NCBI GenBank assembly: GCA_964384555.1
Contig: CAYLLA010000053.1
Location: 1 to 9,617, forward strand
Direction: 5' to 3'
Origin: CAG-390 sp964384555
GTDB lineage: Bacteria; Bacillota; Clostridia; Oscillospirales; CAG-272
Length of the DNA: 9,617 nt
Below, in pieces: positions 1 through 6,669 of the stretch. The notes below the pieces were generated by a model that was not told the origin of the DNA, did not search any database, and saw nothing but the letters and a program-made list of their open reading frames with translations. The position numbers and the translations under genes are program-made. Each line of letters starts with the position of its first letter. Position 1 is the stretch's first letter.

Positions 1-149
1 AGTTCTGCCAAAACTGCGGCGCAAAGAAGCCCGCGGGTGTTCCCCAATATCGTTGTGATAAGTGCGGTTGGGAGCCGGAAGATCCCAAAAATCCGCCAAA
101 GTTCTGCCCCGAGTGCGGCGACCGCTTTGACGATTCCGATATTAAATAA
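1..149 (+). CDS. C-terminal end of a zinc-ribbon protein, probably SPFH/Band-7 'virion core-like' (5' part outside window)
   Basis: The reading frame is open from the window edge (first full codon at 3) to a TAA at 147-149, giving 48 residues. Three CxxC knuckles are visible: CQNC, CDKC and CPEC. The first probably closes a ribbon that begins outside the window. The other two form a second ribbon around a GWEPEDPKNPPKF stretch, with an acidic tail. From family knowledge, this tail resembles the C-terminus of Clostridia SPFH-domain proteins annotated as 'virion core protein-like', which have an N-terminal Band-7 domain and one or two terminal zinc ribbons. The SPFH domain itself is not in the window, so the family call is inference from the tail alone. 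Another double-zinc-ribbon protein is possible. Transcription probably ends at the hairpin just downstream. Confidence 0.6.
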   Translation, partial: FCQNCGAKKPAGVPQYRCDKCGWEPEDPKNPPKFCPECGDRFDDSDIK

Positions 150-166
150 AACAACCCCAAAAAATA

Positions 167-206
167 AAATCATGGCTGTCCCGCATCGGCGGGACAGCCA
201 TGATTT
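167..206. terminator. Strong hairpin terminator between convergent genes
   Basis: This is a perfect inverted repeat with two 18-base arms (167-184 and 189-206) and a 4-base ATCG loop. It sits between the stop of the zinc-ribbon gene (149) and the stop of the minus-strand isomerase gene (225). Read on the minus strand, the stem runs into a T-rich tract (complement of the A-rich 157-169), so it is a good intrinsic terminator for the isomerase gene. On the plus strand the T run is short, so termination there is likely weaker. Confidence 0.85.
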
Positions 207-224
207 GTATGTCAGATGAAAAAC

Positions 225-1055
225 TTAAAATTCGCGGCTAAAGCGTATCGCCTTGCCTATAACAAGGCTCAAAAAGCGGTCAAGTCCCAAGGGCTCATAC
301 ACGGCGTGCGTGTTTTTGCCCGGCTTTGACTTGGTGGTAAGCTCAAAGGTCAGGATATCGCGATAGTCTGCGCGGCGCAGGCGCTCGGCAATGCCGTGCC
401 AATCTGCCCGGCCGTCATAGGGCATCAGGTGCGCATCGTCATGCCATGTCATCACGGCGGGATCGGTCATGCCAAGGTTATCGTTAAGATGCGTGGCTAT
501 AAGCTTTTTGCCAAACAAAAGCGGCACGTCTTGGCTGTAGTTATAGCACATCTCGTGGCCTGTATCCCAGCAGTAACCAACTGCGGGGGAGGAATCAAAG
601 GCATCTATCAGCGCATGCAGGTATTCTATCCCCTCAAGGTTTTCAAAGGCTATCTTTGTGCCAACGCGCTCGGCTTCGCGAACGAGCTTGCCAAAGCGCT
701 CAAGCCCCAAGTCCCCGGGCGTGTGCTTATCCATGCCAACTATCGGGTGGACGATCATTATCGGCACATCATTTTCGGCACAGGCGTGCAGACAATCTGT
801 CAGCGTGGCAAGAAAATCATCCCCCTCTTGCCCCTCCTCCCAAAGCGCGGCGGCCTTGTTAAAGGGTGCGTGGATAGACTGATATATCAGCCCCGCGCGG
901 CGAATAAAGGCGGCGCGCTCGGCAACGTTTACTGTGGCGTTCCAGCCTGTAAAGCAGGCATCAAAGCCGGCGCGGGCGGTCGCCGTCACGCCCTCCTCAA
1001 AGGATTCGCCAAAGCCGAGGCCTATGTTTATTCCAAATTTAAAATCATTGTGCAT
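225..1055 (-). CDS. Sugar phosphate isomerase/epimerase (xylose isomerase-like TIM barrel)
   Basis: This encodes a cytoplasmic 276-residue protein of the AP-endonuclease 2/xylose isomerase-like TIM-barrel superfamily (PF01261 type). These are metal-dependent enzymes that isomerise or epimerise sugars and related polyols. Residues at the usual metal and catalytic positions are visible: H62 (IHAP), H103 (VHP), E138 (FENLEG), D164 and H167 (WDTGH), H189 (THLND), H209, a DGRADW block at 214-219, and E238 (FEL). The length fits the family. I chose the ATG at 1055 because a GGGAGGT ribosome binding site (1061-1067) lies 5 bases upstream. The frame extends 24 codons further, but that part lacks such a site. 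The gene stands alone, with its own predicted promoter at 1155-1183 and a terminator at 167-206. The exact substrate cannot be told from the sequence. Confidence 0.88.
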   Translation of the reverse strand: MHNDFKFGINIGLGFGESFEEGVTATARAGFDACFTGWNATVNVAERAAFIRRAGLIYQSIHAPFNKAAALWEEGQEGDDFLATLTDCLHACAENDVPIMIVHPIVGMDKHTPGDLGLERFGKLVREAERVGTKIAFENLEGIEYLHALIDAFDSSPAVGYCWDTGHEMCYNYSQDVPLLFGKKLIATHLNDNLGMTDPAVMTWHDDAHLMPYDGRADWHGIAERLRRADYRDILTFELTTKSKPGKNTHAVYEPLGLDRFLSLVIGKAIRFSREF

Positions 1056-1154
1056 GAAATACCTCCCGTGCGGGCGGCGCGGCCCGCAAAATGTTTGTAT
1101 CATCAATGTATCGTAATTCTTTGGCAACCGCGAAAGAGCGGATCACCTGCATAT

Positions 1155-1183
1155 ATTTTAACACTAAATCGGCGGCAGGTCAA
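1155..1183 (-). promoter_or_regulatory. Predicted sigma-A promoter of the isomerase gene
   Basis: On the minus strand there is a -35 TTGACC (1183-1178), a 17-base spacer, and a -10 TAAAAT (1160-1155) preceded by TGT, an extended -10. This predicts a leader of roughly 90 bases before the ATG at 1055. It is oriented back-to-back with the plus-strand promoter at 1235-1263, so the divergent pair could share a regulator. Confidence 0.7.
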
Positions 1184-1234
1184 TAGGCGGGCGCCATCAT
1201 TCGGGCAAACGGCGCAAAAAAATGCGCGCGGTGG

Positions 1235-1263
1235 TTGACTTCCGCTCGAATATATGCTAAAAT
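1235..1263 (+). promoter_or_regulatory. Predicted sigma-A promoter of the zinc-ribbon/propeller gene
   Basis: TTGACT (1235-1240), a 17-base spacer and TAAAAT (1258-1263) with an extended -10 TGC directly before it. The predicted start of transcription is near 1270, which leaves a leader of about 100 bases before the ATG at 1370. The spacing and extended -10 match the other two strong promoters in the window. Confidence 0.72.
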
Positions 1264-1284
1264 TAAACTGGAAAGATACTATCA

Positions 1285-1318
1285 TCGCCGCGCAGTGTAT
1301 GCTTTGCGGTCGCGGCGA
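1285..1318 (+). other. Hairpin in the 5' leader of the propeller gene
   Basis: Arms TCGCCGCG (1285-1292) and CGCGGCGA (1311-1318) can form a perfect 8-bp stem over an 18-base loop. It lies entirely within the predicted transcript leader, about 50 bases before the start codon. No T run follows, so it is not an intrinsic terminator. I recognise no riboswitch class. It may be a chance GC-rich palindrome. Confidence 0.4.
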
Positions 1319-1369
1319 GATGCTTGACCTATCACGGCCGTCGCAGGGCGGCAGATCGGAGAAGATAAA

Positions 1370-3154
1370 ATGAAATGTCAAAATTGCGGCAATGAATGCC
1401 CCGCCGGTGTGCGCTTTTGTACCGAGTGCGGCGCAAAGCTTACCGATGATGCGGCATCCCCCGCGAGCGTACCGAAACCCTGCGCGGATAACGGTCGGGA
1501 ACGCCCCGATACGAGCGCAAAAAAAATCGCGCCGCGCGGCGGAGACAGTCGGCGCGCAGGGCGGCGTGCGCTCTTTTGGTATCAATATAAAAAATATTTT
1601 GTGCTTGGCGGCGTGGTGCTGGCGGTGATCCTGCTGGCGGTAGTGGCCGCGTGCGTTGTCTCCTCAATAAAAAACAGCTCGGGATACAACAAGACTACCG
1701 AGACCTATTACACCTCCTCCGGCACCGATGGTCGCCTTTACGACTCGCACGGCAGATACTACGACCTTGGCGAATATGATATCGGCAGCTATGAGCTTGT
1801 CTCATCCCTTGACGGCAGTGTGGCGGCGATACTCGGCAAGACCGCATCCATCGACAGCACAGGCTCGCTTTTGCTGATAAACGACTCGCGGCTGACAAAG
1901 ATCGCCGATGGTGTCTACGATATGGCTATCTCGGATAACGGCGCGTCGGTCGCCTACGCTGTGGCGGGGGAGGAGACCGGTACGCTTTATATCTATAACG
2001 TGAAAAAGCAAACGACCGATTATGTGGACGGCGGCATATTGTATCTGCCTGTCTCCGCTGGATCGTCTGGACCGTTTAGGGGCATGTTCGTACTGTCGCC
2101 GGACGGTCGCAGCATTGCCTACACTCGCCGTGCAAACGGCTACGTACGCGCCTATGTTTCGGTAAAGGGGAGCGAGCCTGTGCACATCTCGGCGGATTCC
2201 TATCCCGTTGCGCTCTCAAACGGCGGCAAATATATTTACTTTATTAAGCAGAACATCTCTATGTCCGATTATAACTACAAGCTTTCGGTGGCGGTGGGGG
2301 ATGATATCAGGCACCTTTCCACCGATGCCGCAAAGCTTGGCGAGGGTCTGATCTTTAATTCCGACCGCTCGGAGGTCATCTTTTGCGATGACGGCATTAC
2401 CTACATCAGCCGCCGCGGCGGTGAGCGCACAAGGATAATGTCCGGCGGGATAGACGGTATCGTCGTTCCTGCGGACGGTGCGGCAAGGCGAGAGCGCTTT
2501 CCGTTTATCGGTGTTCGGGCAGATATATACGCGCGGCGTGCATTGGGGGGCAGTGCATTCGTCTCAAACGGCGGGCTTTATTATCTTGACGGTGCGTGCG
2601 AAATATCCGTCATCACCTCAAATTACGGCGGCGCGTGCATCGCTCCAAACGGACGGTCTGTCTATTATATCGATACATCCGTAGGCGCTGACAGCTACAG
2701 CGGCGCGGTGTATTATCTTGAGGATATCTCCAAAAACGGCTCAAAGCAGCTGGTGGCGGGCACGATGGAGGCGGGCAGGATACTTGCCGCCCGAGATATG
2801 CGCGGGGTCTACCTCTTGGATATCGATGATACGCTTTGGTATGTTACCAAAAACGGCAAAACGCAAAAGCGTATTTGCGAGGAAGTGGTCACTTTGGCAG
2901 TGGACGGCGCGGGCGGCGGCGTTTACTTCACCTCGGCCATCGAGGAGGAGGGCACCCTTTGGTATGCTCGCCGCACCGGCAAAAAGCAGTCGGCGGCAGT
3001 GGCGGATCTTGTATACGTCAGCGATGGCGGCATGTTTGGCGGCGCGGTGTTCTTTACACTGGTCGATCATGCCGAGTCGGGCAATTATTTTTCGGTCTGC
3101 CGTGTGCGTTCCGGTAAGAAATACGATGTTATGACCAAATATGCGGGCGACTGA
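1370..3154 (+). CDS. Membrane-anchored zinc-ribbon protein with extracytoplasmic beta-propeller-like domain
   Basis: This encodes 594 residues. An N-terminal zinc ribbon has C3-x2-C6 and C17-x2-C20. A low-complexity linker rich in basic residues (about 22-75) leads to one transmembrane helix (about 76-99). The rest is a large ectodomain. Basic residues before the helix imply a cytoplasmic ribbon and an outside C-terminus. The ectodomain carries recurring blade-like motifs: SDNGASVAY (188-196), SPDGRSIAY (243-251), SNGGKYIYF (283-291), NSDRSEVIF (330-338) and APNGRSVYY (425-433). These recall TolB/PD40 or DUF5050-type propellers. The start ATG follows a GGAG site 8 bases upstream. Biochemical function is unknown; sensing or scaffolding at the membrane is only a guess. 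It has its own promoter (1235-1263), and I see no clear terminator after it. The ribbon resembles the one at the left window edge, but the proteins are otherwise not demonstrably related. Confidence 0.85.
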   Translation: MKCQNCGNECPAGVRFCTECGAKLTDDAASPASVPKPCADNGRERPDTSAKKIAPRGGDSRRAGRRALFWYQYKKYFVLGGVVLAVILLAVVAACVVSSIKNSSGYNKTTETYYTSSGTDGRLYDSHGRYYDLGEYDIGSYELVSSLDGSVAAILGKTASIDSTGSLLLINDSRLTKIADGVYDMAISDNGASVAYAVAGEETGTLYIYNVKKQTTDYVDGGILYLPVSAGSSGPFRGMFVLSPDGRSIAYTRRANGYVRAYVSVKGSEPVHISADSYPVALSNGGKYIYFIKQNISMSDYNYKLSVAVGDDIRHLSTDAAKLGEGLIFNSDRSEVIFCDDGITYISRRGGERTRIMSGGIDGIVVPADGAARRERFPFIGVRADIYARRALGGSAFVSNGGLYYLDGACEISVITSNYGGACIAPNGRSVYYIDTSVGADSYSGAVYYLEDISKNGSKQLVAGTMEAGRILAARDMRGVYLLDIDDTLWYVTKNGKTQKRICEEVVTLAVDGAGGGVYFTSAIEEEGTLWYARRTGKKQSAAVADLVYVSDGGMFGGAVFFTLVDHAESGNYFSVCRVRSGKKYDVMTKYAGD

Positions 3155-3225
3155 ATCAAAAGAGCAAAATAAAATAATTTTAAAATCCGTCGTATCACCA
3201 TCGCACCATCTCCACATTTGCGCAG

Positions 3226-3231
3226 TATAAT
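3226..3231 (+). promoter_or_regulatory. Possible -10 element for the CBS operon
   Basis: A perfect TATAAT lies 75 bases before the CBS-protein start. The hexamer at the matching -35 distance (GCACCA, 3203-3208) is a poor fit, and there is no TG extension. The 152-base gap 3155-3306 holds no other convincing promoter and no GC-rich hairpin plus T run. The CBS gene therefore either uses this weak or activator-dependent promoter or is reached by read-through from the propeller gene. Confidence 0.3.
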
Positions 3232-3306
3232 CATATCAGTACAGATCGGCGCTCGGCCGCGCTCCGCAGACGAGCCGCAAAATGCAGAAAGGTACGCATC
3301 AACACC

Positions 3307-3711
3307 ATGAATATAGCATTTCTTTTGACACCTAAAAGTCAGACCGTTTACATATACGAGGATTGCACATTCCGCCAGGCACTTGAAAAGCTGCGGCATC
3401 ACGGCTACACCGCCGTGCCGGTGGTAACGCGTGATGGCGGATATGCCGGTACGCTCAGTGAGGGTGACTTTCTTTGGAGCATGCTTGAGATGGGCGGCGC
3501 ATCCTTGGCGGACTGCGAGGGACTGCATGTATCCGATATCATAAAAAAGCGGGGTCAAAACCCGGCGGTGCATATCACCGCCAATGCAAGCGAGCTTCAG
3601 GAACGCGCACTTGAGCATAATTTTGTCCCGGTGGTGGATGACCGCGGCTCGTTTATGGGGATAGTTACCCGCCGCGCGATCATTGAGGCGTTTATAAAAG
3701 AAGAACGGTGA
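3307..3711 (+). CDS. Stand-alone tandem CBS-domain protein
   Basis: This encodes a 134-residue soluble protein made of two CBS domains (about 8-60 and 76-132) with no attached enzyme or channel domain. CBS pairs form a Bateman module that usually binds adenosine nucleotides such as AMP, ATP or c-di-AMP and regulates a partner. Visible CBS hallmarks are GYTAVPVV and GTLSEGDFLW in the first domain, and NFVPVVDDRGSFMGIVTRR in the second. The MNIAFLLTPKS start matches the usual N-terminus of this small Clostridia family, which supports the ATG at 3307. The best ribosome site (AAAGG ending at 3292) is 14 bases away, unusually far, so translation may be weak. The gene is followed after 43 bases by a small membrane protein, probably in the same operon. 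The ligand and target are not known. Confidence 0.85.
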   Translation: MNIAFLLTPKSQTVYIYEDCTFRQALEKLRHHGYTAVPVVTRDGGYAGTLSEGDFLWSMLEMGGASLADCEGLHVSDIIKKRGQNPAVHITANASELQERALEHNFVPVVDDRGSFMGIVTRRAIIEAFIKEER

Positions 3712-3741
3712 GCGGGTGCGACCCAAAACAAAAATGACAGC

Positions 3742-3746
3742 GGAGG
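3742..3746 (+). promoter_or_regulatory. Ribosome binding site that fixes the start of the small membrane protein
   Basis: GGAGG ends 8 bases before the ATG at 3755. The same frame also has a GTG at 3716 and an ATG at 3734, neither with a site this good, so 3755 is preferred. Confidence 0.75.
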
Positions 3747-3754
3747 ACGGAAAA

Positions 3755-4201
3755 ATGAGCGAAGGTGGCAAAAAGAGCGCGGGCTTTACGGCGGTCTGTA
3801 TATCAATACCCGTGCTGGCCGTGCTTTTGGTGCTGGCTATCATCATCTATCCCTCGGTCATGGCAAAGCATGAGCGGAGCGAGATAGTGCGGGGACTATA
3901 TGCCGCGGCGGAGGCGGAGGACGTCAGCTGCCTTGTTACCGCCATGGGCGACTTTGGTCTTGGAGTTGGTGACGAGGGGGAAAGCTTTACCGAGGGCGAG
4001 GCGGCGGCGCAGTACGCGCGCGAGCTTGCGGATCTCCTTGCGGCGGCGGATTACGACGGCCGAAGTGACGAGCAGATGGGCAGCTTTGATACCCGCATTC
4101 GCATTGAGGGCGGCGGTGACAGCATCACGCTGTACAGGACAGCCGACGTGATATATTTCATGCGCGGGATAACGAGGTTTGATTTTAAGATATCCGAATA
4201 A
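3755..4201 (+). CDS. Small single-pass membrane protein of unknown function
   Basis: I do not recognise this 148-residue protein. It begins with a short basic segment (MSEGGKKSAG), then has one hydrophobic helix (about 11-33). About 115 acidic residue-rich positions follow that should lie outside the cell. The helix ends without a lipobox or a clear signal-peptidase site, so an uncleaved anchor is more likely than secretion. The region 43-100 is Ala/Glu-rich and probably helical. The end (about 114-148) alternates polar and hydrophobic residues like a small beta sheet. The GGAGG at 3742 sets the start. It lies 43 bases behind the CBS gene and ends just before the shared terminator at 4220-4245, so the two genes probably form one transcript. 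A link to the nucleotide-sensing CBS protein is inference from position only. Confidence 0.75.
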   Translation: MSEGGKKSAGFTAVCISIPVLAVLLVLAIIIYPSVMAKHERSEIVRGLYAAAEAEDVSCLVTAMGDFGLGVGDEGESFTEGEAAAQYARELADLLAAADYDGRSDEQMGSFDTRIRIEGGGDSITLYRTADVIYFMRGITRFDFKISE

Positions 4202-4219
4202 GTCTTTTTATAAAAATAT

Positions 4220-4245
4220 CGGGCGGGACATGCATGTCCCGCCCG
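4220..4245. terminator. Perfect palindromic bidirectional terminator
   Basis: A 26-base perfect palindrome with arms CGGGCGGGACATG and its complement, and no separate loop, sits between convergent stops at 4201 and 4258. T-rich tracts follow in both directions: TTCGTTTTTAT (4251-4261) on plus, and the complement of TTTTTATAAAAAT (4205-4217) on minus. The plus-strand T run includes the stop codon of the minus-strand ATPase gene. It should end both the CBS/membrane-protein transcript and the galT operon. Confidence 0.88.
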
Positions 4246-4257
4246 TTCATTTCGTTT

Positions 4258-6669
4258 TTATATCTGTATTCTGGTAAACTCCACGCCAAGGCGGGTGAGC
4301 ATCGCGCTCTCGCGGTCATGGCAGGTAAACAGCAGGCACTGCCCGCCATCGTCTGCTGTTTCGCGGCGGGAGGCGAGGGCAAGGAGCAGACGCTCGGTGC
4401 GCTCATCATCCATCATGGCCAGTGATTCATCCAGCATCAGCGGCGGAGCGGAGTGCGGAAATAGCAGTCCAACCAGAGCCGAGCGCAGTGCAAAATACGC
4501 GCCGTCTCGTGTGCCGACACTGAGGGACGGCAGCCCCTTTGTGCCGTATTTTGTGCCGACGGTCACCGACATATCAGTGCCGATGCCAAGCTCGGTATAC
4601 TCGCCGTCTGTCAGGCGGGACATTATCTCGCCCGCATCACGCCGCAACTTGGGGGTAATGCCGGAGCGCAGTGACTCGCCCGCGCCCTCAATAGCCTCTG
4701 CGGCCATGCATACGGCATCATATTTGCGGCGGCAGGACGCCTCCTCGGCGGTGACGGCATCAAGCTCGGCGGAGATGCGTGTGGGATCCTCCGCCATCGC
4801 CTCAAGTGCCGCCAAGCGCTTTTCAAGCTCCACGCGGCGCTCCTCGGTGCTCTCAAGCCTTGCGCGGTCAAACTGGCAGGCCTTTTTTATGTCTCCGGGA
4901 CTGCGCCCGTCAAGCGATGCCACGATCGGCGACCAACGTGCGCGCAGTTGATCCTCGTCCTCCCCCTCAAGCTCGCGCCGACTTTCGGTGACAGATGTGT
5001 TGTATTTTTCAATATCCCGCCAAAGCGCCTCGCGCGAGTCGCAAAATTCGCCCGCGCGGCGGGAAAGTTCGGCGAGCTCCGCTGCCATCGCCGCGTGGTC
5101 TGCCTCGCTCGGCTCCCCGCCGCCGCGGCTGATAAGGCCTGCGCCCTCCTTTAGGGCGGCATCAAGGGCGGAGTCCTTTTTGGCAAGAGTCACATCAAGC
5201 TGACCCAAAATATCGGCAAGCTCGGCGCGTTCGCGTGCCGCAGTGGCACAGCAAAGCACGCGTTCCTCAAGCTCCTCCGAGCTGACGAGCGGAGAATTTC
5301 CTTCCTTTTTAATATATATAGGATCATTCTCGGCAAAAAACACGCGGCATATATCCGCGGCGCGGCGCATGGCTCGGCGACCAAGGCAAAGGAGTATCAC
5401 ACCCGCGGCTGTAAGTACCGCTCCGCACGCGGCTGCTATGGCCGCCACTGCGGTTAGTGTGATACCGCTCGGCAGTATTGTCTCGGCCGCGGCAGTCACG
5501 GCGGGGATCAGGCCGCCAAACAGCAAAATGCCCGCAACCATCAAAAGCAGACCTATCACCAAAAGCGGCCAACCCGCGGCGCGGTGCCCTTTAGCCGCAT
5601 GGCACAGGGAGGTGTAGATCCCCGGCGCATCCTCGTCATAATCCGCGCCAAGCTGTTGCGCCGCCGCATCACCGCGGTCAGCAAACTCGGCATTTATCAT
5701 TCTGCCGCCGCGCAGGCGTGCAATCGCATCGGCTGTCTCGGCACGGTCGGCCGCGGCATCCTCTATCCTGTGTGCGGCGGCATCAAGTGCCGGCGCGTAT
5801 GAGCGGTCGGGCAGGTATCCGCCCATGCCGCAATTCGCCTCAAGAGCTTCAAGCTCGCCCTGCAATTCCGCGATCCTGCGCTCGCCTGCGTGAAGCATAT
5901 CAAAGCGGCGCATCGTCATCAACGCATCGTAGGCCGCCTCGCGATCCTCATTTGCGTTCAGCGAGCGGCGTATCTCCGCGCTCATCTGGCGGCACTTTTC
6001 CGCCTGTGCCGCCGCCTCACGTATGCCGCGCGCCGCACTCTCTGCGCGTTCAAGTCGGCGGGCAAGCTCCTCCCGCCTGCGCTCAAGCGTGCCAAGACGA
6101 CCGTCACCGCGCGCGTTTTTAAGCGTGCGCCTTGCCGCGCCCAGCTTTTGCAGTGCGTTTTTAACGCTTATGTCGGCATCGGCGGAGAAAAGAATATTCT
6201 CTATCGCCTCGCTGACCCCCGCGGCATCCAGCGCGCCGCTGTCAAGCTGGCGCACGCACGCGGTGCTGTCAAAAACGGCTTGCGAAACGCCAAGCAGAAC
6301 CATGCCCGGCACCTCTCCCCGATGCACCTCAACGCCGCTTGACATATCTATCATCTTAACGCGGTCTATGCAGTTGTCCCGCGCGCCGATGGTGGCTCGC
6401 CGCTCTATGCGATATTCACCATCGCCGCAGCGCACTGTCATCGAGCCGGCGGCGGTATTGCTCTTCCAACTCAGGGCGCGGTCGCGATCCACCGCTCCCG
6501 CCTCGCCGCGCTTTGAGGGCAGACCGTAAAGGATAAACCGCACAAAGGACAAAAGCGAGCTTTTGCCGCAGCCGTTGCGCCCCTCTATCACGTTTATCCC
6601 ATCGCAAAGATCAAGGGAAAGCTCCTCCAGCGGCCCGAATTCGTCAACGGTAATATTTAAAATTATCAA
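4258..6669 (-). CDS. SbcC/Rad50-like ATPase of the YhaN type
   Basis: This encodes an 803-residue SMC/Rad50-like ATPase, the predicted partner of the adjacent nuclease. The Walker A loop is G30-RNGCGKSS-38 and a Q-loop candidate is Q141. Long alanine- and arginine-rich coiled coils span about 175-280 and 450-690. The C-terminal lobe has a signature-like LSVGTRD (716-722), Walker B LMLDE (744-748) and an H-loop H784. No CxxC zinc hook is present at the coil apex. Instead there is a pair of hydrophobic segments (about 366-391 and 402-429), as in Bacillus subtilis YhaN, suggesting membrane association. At 803 residues it is shorter than B. subtilis YhaN. The start is a TTG with GGAGGT at 6675-6680, 5 bases upstream. 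The TTG shares bases with the TGA of the nuclease gene, so the two are translationally coupled. The likely role is DNA-end processing or repair; its exact substrate is unknown. Confidence 0.88.
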   Translation of the reverse strand: MIILNITVDEFGPLEELSLDLCDGINVIEGRNGCGKSSLLSFVRFILYGLPSKRGEAGAVDRDRALSWKSNTAAGSMTVRCGDGEYRIERRATIGARDNCIDRVKMIDMSSGVEVHRGEVPGMVLLGVSQAVFDSTACVRQLDSGALDAAGVSEAIENILFSADADISVKNALQKLGAARRTLKNARGDGRLGTLERRREELARRLERAESAARGIREAAAQAEKCRQMSAEIRRSLNANEDREAAYDALMTMRRFDMLHAGERRIAELQGELEALEANCGMGGYLPDRSYAPALDAAAHRIEDAAADRAETADAIARLRGGRMINAEFADRGDAAAQQLGADYDEDAPGIYTSLCHAAKGHRAAGWPLLVIGLLLMVAGILLFGGLIPAVTAAAETILPSGITLTAVAAIAAACGAVLTAAGVILLCLGRRAMRRAADICRVFFAENDPIYIKKEGNSPLVSSEELEERVLCCATAARERAELADILGQLDVTLAKKDSALDAALKEGAGLISRGGGEPSEADHAAMAAELAELSRRAGEFCDSREALWRDIEKYNTSVTESRRELEGEDEDQLRARWSPIVASLDGRSPGDIKKACQFDRARLESTEERRVELEKRLAALEAMAEDPTRISAELDAVTAEEASCRRKYDAVCMAAEAIEGAGESLRSGITPKLRRDAGEIMSRLTDGEYTELGIGTDMSVTVGTKYGTKGLPSLSVGTRDGAYFALRSALVGLLFPHSAPPLMLDESLAMMDDERTERLLLALASRRETADDGGQCLLFTCHDRESAMLTRLGVEFTRIQI

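Noticed and set aside
396..1238. 280-codon open frame on the plus strand opposite the isomerase gene
   Set aside because: It is fully antisense to a gene with clear family motifs. Its translation has no recognisable domain, and no strong ribosome site precedes it. High GC makes long antisense frames common.
1103..1585. 160-codon minus-strand frame across the divergent region and start of the propeller gene
   Set aside because: It runs through both predicted promoters and the zinc-ribbon codons, and its protein shows no domain-like composition.
3171..3190. AT-rich palindrome ATTTTAAAAT after the propeller gene as a terminator
   Set aside because: The stem is only A/T, with no GC core and no following T run, so it should not terminate well.
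3085..3846. 253-codon minus-strand frame opposite the CBS gene
   Set aside because: It covers the intergenic gap and the well-supported CBS gene in antisense; the product has no family features.
4295..4951. 218-codon plus-strand frame opposite the ATPase C-terminus
   Set aside because: Ser/Arg-rich composition typical of antisense translation of a GC-rich gene; the Walker B and H-loop lie on the other strand.
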